Source: Conexibacter sp. (GTDB lineage Bacteria > Actinomycetota > Thermoleophilia > Solirubrobacterales > Solirubrobacteraceae). From it: a stretch of 6,052 bases of DNA. The stretch's first letter is position 1. The number at the start of each line of letters is the position of its first letter. The position numbers and the translations under genes were made by a program. Below the pieces are notes generated by a model that saw only the letters and a list, made by a program, of their open reading frames with translations, was not told where the DNA came from and ran no database searches. Below, piece after piece: positions 1-4,662 of the stretch. Where the stretch lies: the NCBI GenBank assembly GCA_025964055.1, contig JAOPZP010000429.1, forward strand, positions 1 to 6,052. The letters run 5' to 3'.

Positions 1-383
1 CCCGGGTTGCGCGGGACCGTGGCGCCCTCCTGGTCGACCTTGACCAGCTGGGGCGCGTCGACCGCGCGCGGGCGCTCGATGCGCTGCAGCCGCGCGACGG
101 TCGCGCGCACCTGCGCGACGCTGCGCACGTTGCGCCCGAACAGGATCACGCCGGCGGCCTCCCCGCGGGCGATGCGCCGCTCCAGCGCCTTGGGCGGCGT
201 CAGGCCGGCGTAGGCGAAGACGAAGTGCTGGCCGATCGACTGGCGCAGCGTGAGGCGCGCCGGACGCTCGCCGCCGCCATCCCGGTGGGGACTGTCCCCA
301 TGGGGACTGTCCCCACCGCTGCCGCCGCCGCACCCCGCCACGGCGAGCGCGGCCACGAGCCCCGCCGTGAGACGTCGGCTCAC
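1..383 (-). CDS. GH3-family (beta-N-acetylhexosaminidase-like) lipoprotein, N-terminal part
   Basis: Partial: 127 codons are visible and the C-terminus lies beyond the left edge. It starts at GTG 383-381, overlapping the menH stop as GTGA, with an AGGGG Shine-Dalgarno at 393-389, five bases upstream. The N-terminus is a lipoprotein signal: two arginines, a hydrophobic stretch, then lipobox VAGC with Cys18. A Gly/Ser/Asp/His-rich linker (about 19-40) follows, containing a duplicated GDSPH pentapeptide. From about residue 46 the protein resembles the start of NagZ-type glycoside hydrolase family 3 domains: RQSIGQHF, then GVILFGRNV (78-86), then VDQEG (116-120). In NagZ the DQEG aspartate contacts the sugar; the catalytic His and Asp come later and cannot be checked. 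The family removes beta-linked N-acetylglucosamine or related sugars, often in wall recycling. An exported lipoprotein form would act at the cell surface. Family assignment is fairly secure; substrate is unknown. The usual DQEGG reads DQEGA here. Confidence 0.8.
   Translation of the reverse strand, partial: MSRRLTAGLVAALAVAGCGGGSGGDSPHGDSPHRDGGGERPARLTLRQSIGQHFVFAYAGLTPPKALERRIARGEAAGVILFGRNVRSVAQVRATVARLQRIERPRAVDAPQLVKVDQEGATVPRNP
284..317. repeat. Tandem 15-base palindrome (REP-like), inside the lipoprotein linker
   Basis: TGGGGACTGTCCCCA occurs twice head to tail, at 286-300 and 301-315. With GG before and CC after, the whole 34-base block is nearly its own reverse complement; only the central base of each unit breaks the symmetry. 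Each unit is a 7-base-arm palindrome around one T. Because each is 15 bases, the pair keeps the lipoprotein frame and encodes GDSPH twice. Codon use here differs from the surrounding gene, which suggests selection on the DNA or RNA shape, or a recent insertion. It resembles the short GGGGAC-n-GTCCCC palindromes that I associate with REP elements moved by RAYT transposases. That link is an inference. Confidence 0.7.
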
Positions 384-1105
384 ACCGGCCCCTGGATCGC
401 CGCCGCCAGCTCGCGTGGTGCTTCGCGCGGCAGCCCGTGGCCGGCGCCCGCGATCACGACGACCTCGGCCTGCGGCAGCACCGCGCGGTAGCGCTCCGCG
501 AAGTTCAGGAACTTCTCGTCGCGGTCGCCGACGACGATCGTCACCGGCATCGTCAGCCCGGCCAGCCGATCCCACAGCGGCTCCATCTCGCCGGTGCCGA
601 CCCCGCGCAGGGCGCCGGCGAGCGCGACCGGGTCGTTGCGCAGCAGGTCCTCGCGCCACCAGCGCGCGGCCTCCGGCGGCGTGCCGGCGAACAGCGGCTG
701 GGCCTGCCAGCGGTCGGCGTACTGCTCGATCGTCATGTGCTCCAGGTCGGCCGCGAGCCGCTCGTCCTGGGCGCGGCGCTCCGCGCGACCCGCCTCGTCG
801 TCGATCCCCGCGCTGGTCGACACGAGGACCAGCCGGGTCACGCGCTCGGGCGCGGCGAGCGCGACGTGCTGGGCGATCCGGCCGCCGAACGAGTACCCGC
901 ACAACACGAACTCGGGCGGCGCGGCGGCCAGCACGTCCGCCGTGCAGCCGGCGAACGAGATCGGCCGCACGCCGGCCTTCGTGCCGTGGCCGCGGAGGTC
1001 AGGGACCAGCGCGTTGTAGCGTTGCCGATCCAGCTCGGGCAGGACGGGGTCCCAGGCGCGGTGGGTCCCACCGAAGCCGTGGAGCAGTGCCAGCGTCTCG
1101 AGCAT
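380..1105 (-). CDS. menH: 2-succinyl-6-hydroxy-2,4-cyclohexadiene-1-carboxylate synthase (MenH)
   Basis: An alpha/beta hydrolase of 241 residues, close to the roughly 250 of E. coli MenH. It eliminates pyruvate from SEPHCHC (the MenD product) to give SHCHC in cytoplasmic menaquinone synthesis. The oxyanion region is HGFGGTH (9-15). The nucleophile elbow is GYSFGGR with Ser72. The acid is Asp196 in GDRDEKF, which matches the MenH-type G-x-RD-x-KF signature. The histidine is His223 in GAGHGLP. PDLRGHG (35-41) is also typical. The context supports menH over a generic hydrolase, because menD starts 16 bases away on the opposite strand. The ATG at 1105-1103 puts the first strand directly at the N-terminus, as expected. 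A purine run, AGGGGAG, abuts the ATG, too close for a normal Shine-Dalgarno, so a leaderless or very short leader is likely. It is co-transcribed with the overlapping GH3 lipoprotein downstream. Confidence 0.9.
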   Translation of the reverse strand: MLETLALLHGFGGTHRAWDPVLPELDRQRYNALVPDLRGHGTKAGVRPISFAGCTADVLAAAPPEFVLCGYSFGGRIAQHVALAAPERVTRLVLVSTSAGIDDEAGRAERRAQDERLAADLEHMTIEQYADRWQAQPLFAGTPPEAARWWREDLLRNDPVALAGALRGVGTGEMEPLWDRLAGLTMPVTIVVGDRDEKFLNFAERYRAVLPQAEVVVIAGAGHGLPREAPRELAAAIQGPV

Positions 1106-1121
1106 CTCCCCTATCTATCCC
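1106..1121. promoter_or_regulatory. 16-base divergent menH/menD intergenic region with AT-rich core
   Basis: This is all the DNA between the two divergent start codons. Its core, CTATCTAT (1111-1118), is an AT-rich island in very GC-rich surroundings. On the minus strand it reads TAGATA followed by six bases and then the menH ATG, the spacing expected of a -10 box for a leaderless message. On the plus strand TATCTA lies four bases before the menD ATG. Neither is a perfect TAnnnT, and I see no convincing -35 on either side. No Shine-Dalgarno precedes menD. Any -35 or operator must lie inside the opposite gene's coding sequence. Confidence 0.35.
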
Positions 1122-2828
1122 ATGAGCGAGACGCACGACACCTACCTCCTGCTGCGCGCCTTCGTCGACGAGCTGGCCCGCTGCGGCGTCGCGGGCGCCT
1201 GCACGTCGCCGGGCTCGCGCTCCACGCCGCTGGTCCTGAGCCTCGCCCGCGACGGCCGGATCGCCACGACGTCGCACGTCGACGAGCGCGCCGCGGGGTT
1301 CTTCGCGCTCGGCCTCGCCAAGGCCACGGGCCGCCCGGCGGTGCTGGCGTGCACCTCGGGCACCGCCGCAGCCAACTACGCGCCCGCGGTCATCGAGGCG
1401 GCCGAGGCGCGGCTGCCGCTCGTGGTCCTGACCGCCGACCGGCCGCCGGAGCTGCGCGACGTCGGCGCTGGGCAGACCATCGACCAGATCAAGTTGTTCG
1501 GGTCGGCGGCCAAGTGGTTCGTCGAGGTCGGCACGCACGAGGCGACGCCGGAGCGCTTGCGGTGGATCCGCCAGCTCGCCTGCCGCGCGGTGTGGACCGC
1601 GATGGACGGCCGCGCCGGGCCCGTGCACCTCAACATCGCGCTGCGCGAGCCGCTCGTGCTCGACGAGCCGCTCGGCGACGAGCCCGGCGGCGGCGGGCGC
1701 CCGGGCGGCGCGCCCTGGACCGCGCGCGTCACCTCCGACGAGCACCCTGCGCCCCTGATCGACTGGCTGCGCGAGCAGCGCCACGGCGTGATCGTCGCCG
1801 GCCGCGAGGAGCCGGGCGCGCCCGCCGGCCCCGACCATCCCGCCGCGCGCCTGGCCGCCGCCCTGGCCTGGCCGCTGCTCGCCGACCCGCTGTCGGGCGC
1901 GCGTCACGGCGGCGCGGCGATCGCCCATTACGACGCGCTGCTGCGCGACGAGGCCTGGGCCCAGCGCGTGACGCCGGGCGCGGTGCTGCGCCTCGGCGAC
2001 CTGCCGACCTCCAAGCCGCTGCGCCAGTGGCTGGCCGGCCTCGACGGCGTGTCGCAGGTCGCGCTCGTGCCCGGCGGCGCCTGGCACGACCCGGCCGCGA
2101 CCCTGGAGGCGGTCTTCGACCTGCGCTCGCCGGCGCTGGGCGCCATCGACGAGGTCTGGCACACCGACCGCGCGTGGCTGGGCACGTGGCGCGACGCGGA
2201 CGCCCGCGCCGCCCGCGCGCTGGGCGAGACGCTCGGCGACGAGCTCAGCGAGCCGCGCGTCGCGCGCGAGCTGGCCACCGCCGTGCCCGAGGGGGCGCGC
2301 GTCGTCGTCGCGGCCTCGATGCCGATTCGCGACGTCGAGACGTTCTGGCCGGTTGACGCGCGCGCCACGGCACTGGCCAACCGCGGCGCCAACGGCATCG
2401 ACGGCACGATCTCCACCGCGTTCGGCGTGGCCGCCGCGAGGCCCGAGGCGCCCGTCTTCCTGCACGTCGGCGACGTCGCGCTGGCCCACGACCTCGGCGG
2501 CCTGCTGGCCGGCAAGCGCCTCGGCGTGCCGCTGACGATCGTCGTGGTCGACACCGCCGGCGGCGGCATCTTCGACTTCCTGCCGGTGGCCACCCAGCGC
2601 GACGCCTACGAGGAGCACGTCCTCACCCCGACGGGCCTGGAGGTCGAGCGGGTCGCGGCGCTGTTCGACGCCCGGTACGTCGCCATCGGGAGCGTTGCCG
2701 AGCTTCGCGATGCGCTGGCCGAGCGCCCGGCGGGGACCACGCTCCTGCACGTGCGGACCGCGCGCGCTGAGAACGTCGCGCTGCACCGGCGCTGCTGGGC
2801 CGCGGTGGCCGCCGCGCTCGCGGTGTGA
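1122..2828 (+). CDS. menD: SEPHCHC synthase, thiamine-diphosphate enzyme (MenD)
   Basis: 568 residues, normal family length. It joins isochorismate with the succinic semialdehyde-ThDP unit from 2-oxoglutarate, the first committed menaquinone step, in the cytoplasm. The N-terminal PYR domain (about 1-185) has SPGSRSTPL with Arg33, the catalytic glutamate Glu55 in SHVDERAAGF (same number as in E. coli MenD), CTSGTAAANY, and TADRPPELRDVGAGQTIDQ with Arg107 and Gln118. The central domain holds SKPL with Lys298. The C-terminal PP domain has Ser399 and Arg403 (SMPIR), NRGANGIDGTISTAFG, then the cofactor motif GD (Asp451) and GGGIFDFLP. It ends with the usual ENVALHRR helix. One oddity: the Asn expected 27 residues after Asp451 is Thr478 (DTAGGG in place of NNDGGG or similar). 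Gly480, the backbone ligand position, is kept. The start is fixed by the typical THDTYLLLRAFVDEL beginning. It is divergent from menH. Confidence 0.96.
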   Translation: MSETHDTYLLLRAFVDELARCGVAGACTSPGSRSTPLVLSLARDGRIATTSHVDERAAGFFALGLAKATGRPAVLACTSGTAAANYAPAVIEAAEARLPLVVLTADRPPELRDVGAGQTIDQIKLFGSAAKWFVEVGTHEATPERLRWIRQLACRAVWTAMDGRAGPVHLNIALREPLVLDEPLGDEPGGGGRPGGAPWTARVTSDEHPAPLIDWLREQRHGVIVAGREEPGAPAGPDHPAARLAAALAWPLLADPLSGARHGGAAIAHYDALLRDEAWAQRVTPGAVLRLGDLPTSKPLRQWLAGLDGVSQVALVPGGAWHDPAATLEAVFDLRSPALGAIDEVWHTDRAWLGTWRDADARAARALGETLGDELSEPRVARELATAVPEGARVVVAASMPIRDVETFWPVDARATALANRGANGIDGTISTAFGVAAARPEAPVFLHVGDVALAHDLGGLLAGKRLGVPLTIVVVDTAGGGIFDFLPVATQRDAYEEHVLTPTGLEVERVAALFDARYVAIGSVAELRDALAERPAGTTLLHVRTARAENVALHRRCWAAVAAALAV

Positions 2829-2859
2829 CATCTCTTCTTGCAATCCGCCGTTCGGGGAG

Positions 2860-2888
2860 GTGACGCGGCGCACCCAGTGGGTTAGGGT
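2860..2888 (+). promoter_or_regulatory. Predicted primary-sigma promoter for the 55-residue protein
   Basis: GTGACG (2860-2865) is a 4 of 6 match to TTGACA. A 17-base spacer separates it from TAGGGT (2883-2888), a TAnnnT -10 box. Transcription would begin near 2895, only a few bases before the ATG at 2898, so the message would be leaderless or nearly so. The promoter lies in the 69-base gap after menD, so the small gene need not depend on menD transcription. The match is by eye only. Confidence 0.5.
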
Positions 2889-2897
2889 GCGCCCAGG

Positions 2898-3065
2898 ATG
2901 GTGTGGATCGTCGCCCTCTCCGCCGGTTGGCTCGGCGCCTTCGTGCTGCTCGTCGCCCTCACGACGATGGCGTCACGGAGCGACCGCCCCACGGCCGAGC
3001 ACCTCGCCCGCCGCGCCGGCGCGCACCTCTGGCTGCCGCCGCGGCCGGACCGCGACGGCGTCTGA
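2898..3065 (+). CDS. Small single-pass membrane protein, 55 residues, function unknown
   Basis: The frame starts at ATG 2898 and ends at TGA 3063-3065. Residues 2-24 form one hydrophobic segment (VWIVALSAGW onward), followed by a polar Arg/Asp-rich tail with ARRAGAHLWLPP at about 38-49. An N-out or N-in orientation cannot be decided firmly, but the positive charges after the segment favour a cytoplasmic C-terminus. Support for a real gene: a promoter-like pair with 17-base spacing directly upstream, a start at the expected distance from it, and a stop 17 bases before the convergent DUF4190-like gene, filling the gap neatly. I do not recognise a family. It could be an accessory or regulatory membrane peptide, or a lineage-specific orphan. 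The alternative is a chance frame; the promoter and membrane-like composition argue against that. Confidence 0.6.
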   Translation: MVWIVALSAGWLGAFVLLVALTTMASRSDRPTAEHLARRAGAHLWLPPRPDRDGV

Positions 3066-3079
3066 GCGTCGCCGCCGTC
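3054..3079. terminator. Possible hairpin between convergent genes
   Basis: GACGGCG (3054-3060) pairs perfectly with CGCCGTC (3073-3079) across a 12-base loop that contains the stop codon of the 55-residue protein. There is no T tract on either side, so it is not a classical intrinsic terminator. It sits where two convergent genes meet. In DNA this GC-rich a 7-base stem can arise by chance. Confidence 0.3.
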
Positions 3080-3082
3080 CGC

Positions 3083-3403
3083 CTAGGACGACAGCGCGGC
3101 GGCGATCAAGATGCCGGCCGCGCCGATCAGCGCGAGCGCGCCGAGGCCGATCCCGGCGTTGGCCTGCCACGGCGCGGTGCGCTGTTTGCGCGCGCAGTCG
3201 CCGCGCGCCGAGATGCCCATCGCGACGGCGATCACCCCCAGGATCAGCCCGGGGATCAGCAGCAGGCACGTGAGCACCGCGATGATGCCGCAGACCAGCG
3301 ACGCGATCGCGCGGCCCGATGCGGCGGAGCGGGTCTTGCTCTCGCCGACGGGCGAGGCGTGGGCGTCCAGCGGCGAGACGCTCGACGGGTTGCTGGCAGA
3401 CAC
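3083..3403 (-). CDS. DUF4190-like two-helix membrane protein
   Basis: 106 residues from GTG 3403-3401. The start is decided by a perfect GGAGGT Shine-Dalgarno at 3415-3410, six bases upstream; the frame is open further upstream but that part overlaps the CPBP gene. The first 30 residues are polar, Ser/Pro-rich and probably cytoplasmic. GRAIASLVCGIIAVLTCLLL (30-49) opens the first membrane hairpin or long helix (about 33-64), then a basic loop SARGDCARKQRTAPWQ (65-80), then a second Gly/Ala-rich helix (82-103). The pattern A-SL--GI, followed by LGVIAVAMGISA and GIGLGALALIG, matches the DUF4190 layout, a widespread actinobacterial membrane domain of unknown function. It lies 37 bases after the CPBP protease stop on the same strand, so the two are probably one transcript, while its own strong ribosome site allows independent translation. 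No enzymatic motif is visible. Confidence 0.8.
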   Translation of the reverse strand: MSASNPSSVSPLDAHASPVGESKTRSAASGRAIASLVCGIIAVLTCLLLIPGLILGVIAVAMGISARGDCARKQRTAPWQANAGIGLGALALIGAAGILIAAALSS

Positions 3404-3409
3404 GGCAGG

Positions 3410-3415
3410 ACCTCC
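3410..3415 (-). promoter_or_regulatory. Strong Shine-Dalgarno for the DUF4190-like gene
   Basis: The minus strand reads GGAGGT here, six bases before the GTG start at 3403. It is the only consensus ribosome site in a window where several genes look leaderless or weakly primed. It rules out longer start choices for this gene. Confidence 0.75.
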
Positions 3416-3440
3416 GGTGGAATGGACGGGACGGGAACGA

Positions 3441-4265
3441 TCAGGCGACCGCGGCCGACGCCTGGACGTCGGCGGCGCGGGCGCGGGCGAACGGCGCGCA
3501 GAGCGCGAGCGCGACCAGCGGCGCGGCGAGGATCGCCCACCACAGCTGCCCGCCGGTGAGCGCCGCGAGCACGATCGCGTTGTTGAAGGAGTGGATGGCG
3601 ATGCCCGGCAGCAGCGACCCGGTGAACCACCGCAGGAGGCAGGCGCCGAACCCGAACGCCGCGGCCCCGGCGAGCAGCGGCGCCGGCAGCGCGAGGACAT
3701 GGCCGGCGCCGAACAGGACGGCGGTGATCAGCGCGCCGACCCACGGCCCGCGCCAGGACGTCAGCGCCGGGAACAGGTAGCCGCGAAAGGCGATCTCCTC
3801 GACGATCGGCGCCGAGACGGCCATGCCGAGGACGAGCAGCACGGCCGGCGCGGCCGCGAGGTGGTGCGCGTGACCGGAGCCCGAGCCGCCGGCGCCGGTC
3901 AGCGCGCTCAGCAGCCCGTCGATCGCCCACGCGCCGGCCAGGACCGCGAGCCCCCAGCCGACGGCCGGCCAGAACGCCGTGCGGCGCAGGCCGAGCGTGG
4001 ACGCACCGAGGCGGTGCGCGCCGCGCGCTGCGGCGACGAGGACGACGGCCAGCAGGACGGCGTCGGTGAGCAGGAGCGATGCCGCGGCGGTCGTCCGTCC
4101 GTCACCGGCGGCCGTCACGAGGACATATGCCGCGGCGAGGCCCAGGGCCAGCCCGACCACGACGGCGAGCGTCGCGCTCACCGGCCCCCATCCCGCAACG
4201 AGCGGCCGCGGACGGCGGCTGACTGAGCGATCGTCGCTTACCACAGAGGGCGCCTGCGCGGACAT
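3441..4265 (-). CDS. CPBP-family intramembrane metalloprotease (Abi/CAAX-processing type)
   Basis: 274 residues, almost all hydrophobic, with about seven or eight membrane segments starting near residues 28, 58, 98, 136, 172, 193, 215 and 239. All CPBP signatures are present: EEIAFRG (156-162, with Glu156, Glu157 and Arg161), FGAGH (185-189, His189), and HSFNN (225-229, His225 and Asn229). These residues form the active site of the Rce1-like superfamily, which cleaves peptides within or next to the membrane. Bacterial members act in CAAX-like processing, bacteriocin self-immunity or stress responses, but most have no known substrate, and nothing here names one. A short Gly/Ser/His-rich loop, GHAHH (131-135), precedes the catalytic helices. 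The first 23 residues are polar and cytoplasmic. The ATG at 4265-4263 lacks a clear Shine-Dalgarno. It is followed 37 bases later by the DUF4190-like membrane gene and is divergent from the 94-residue protein gene. Confidence 0.93.
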   Translation of the reverse strand: MSAQAPSVVSDDRSVSRRPRPLVAGWGPVSATLAVVVGLALGLAAAYVLVTAAGDGRTTAAASLLLTDAVLLAVVLVAAARGAHRLGASTLGLRRTAFWPAVGWGLAVLAGAWAIDGLLSALTGAGGSGSGHAHHLAAAPAVLLVLGMAVSAPIVEEIAFRGYLFPALTSWRGPWVGALITAVLFGAGHVLALPAPLLAGAAAFGFGACLLRWFTGSLLPGIAIHSFNNAIVLAALTGGQLWWAILAAPLVALALCAPFARARAADVQASAAVA

Positions 4266-4326
4266 GGGTCATGCAGTACCCGCGATGGACCGGTTGGGCG
4301 AGCTTTGCGCGCGCGCTGTCCGCAGC

Positions 4327-4354
4327 CGGACGGGTCCGCCCCGATCCGTACCCT
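4327..4354 (+). promoter_or_regulatory. Predicted promoter giving a leaderless GTG message
   Basis: TACCCT (4349-4354) fits TAnnnT, and exactly seven bases later comes GTG 4362, so transcription would start at or next to the start codon. A weak -35, CGGACG (4327-4332; G, A and C match TTGACA), lies 16 bases upstream of the -10 box. It sits in the 96-base divergent gap shared with the CPBP protease; I found no clear promoter for the protease in the same gap. Confidence 0.45.
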
Positions 4355-4361
4355 GTCGGAC

Positions 4362-4646
4362 GTGGCCGACGTCCTGCAGTTCTCGCTCCTCGGCGACCCC
4401 GAGCCCGTTGCCATGCCCGAGCGCGGGGCGCCCGCGCCGGCCCGGCTGACCTCCAAGGGCATCGCGCCCGGCGACATCGTCGAGGTCGACCGCAAGGGCC
4501 GGCGCTTCCATGCGCTCGTCGAGGCGATCGAGCAGCGCGACAGCGGCCGGTTCGACCTCTCCGTGCGCCCGCTGGACGGCCGCTCGACGTGGCGGACCGC
4601 GACGGTCTCCGACGTCCTCGGCGTCTGGCGCCGGGCCCGGCCGTAG
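4362..4646 (+). CDS. Uncharacterised 94-residue protein, possible small beta-barrel
   Basis: I choose GTG 4362 because a TACCCT -10 box ends seven bases before it, which would make a leaderless message. The in-frame ATG at 4305 would place that promoter inside the gene and add a Pro/Arg-rich tail of no evident value. The protein is soluble, with no signal or membrane segment. It begins VADVLQFSLLGDPEP, has a Pro/Ala-rich stretch (about 15-28), then LTSKGIAPGDIVEVDRKGRRF (29-49). PGDIVEVDRKGRRFHALV looks like a turn-strand pattern of SH3-like or KOW-like small barrels. The second half alternates short strands (FDLSVRPLDG, STWRTATV) and ends in a Trp/Arg-rich tail, VWRRARP, that could touch nucleic acid. 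No known family is recognised; the fold idea is inference. Regular codon use with G/C third positions supports a real gene. It converges on menF with seven bases between stops. Confidence 0.65.
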   Translation: MADVLQFSLLGDPEPVAMPERGAPAPARLTSKGIAPGDIVEVDRKGRRFHALVEAIEQRDSGRFDLSVRPLDGRSTWRTATVSDVLGVWRRARP

Positions 4647-4662
4647 CGGGCGCTCAGCCCGC
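4646..4662. terminator. Hairpin spanning both convergent stop codons
   Basis: GCGGGC (4646-4651) and GCCCGC (4657-4662) form a perfect 6-base GC stem around the 5-base loop GCTCA. The last base of the TAG of the 94-residue gene starts the left arm, and the menF stop (TCA on the plus strand, 4654-4656) is in the loop. It has no T tract. Its position between convergent genes suggests a two-way terminator or a barrier to read-through, as GC-only hairpins are often proposed to act in actinobacteria. Confidence 0.4.

Noticed and set aside
286..315. CRISPR or tandem-repeat array
   Set aside because: There are only two directly abutting copies with no spacers.
437..2356. 639-residue plus-strand open frame crossing menH and menD
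   Set aside because: It runs antisense through menH and in a second frame through menD. The composition is Arg/Ala-rich with no recognisable motif. It is a shadow frame.
999..2873. 624-residue open frame antisense to menD
   Set aside because: It mirrors the menD coding frame in very GC-rich DNA, where antisense stops are rare. The product is a low-complexity Arg/Gly/Ala run with no domain, and menD is unambiguous.
3083..3700. 205-residue version of the DUF4190-like protein
   Set aside because: The extra N-terminal part overlaps the CPBP gene out of frame, and the GTG at 3403 has a perfect Shine-Dalgarno six bases upstream.
4305..4646. ATG 4305 as start of the 94-residue protein
   Set aside because: It would place the TACCCT promoter box inside the gene and has no good ribosome site. 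The added 19 residues look like non-coding GC-rich sequence.
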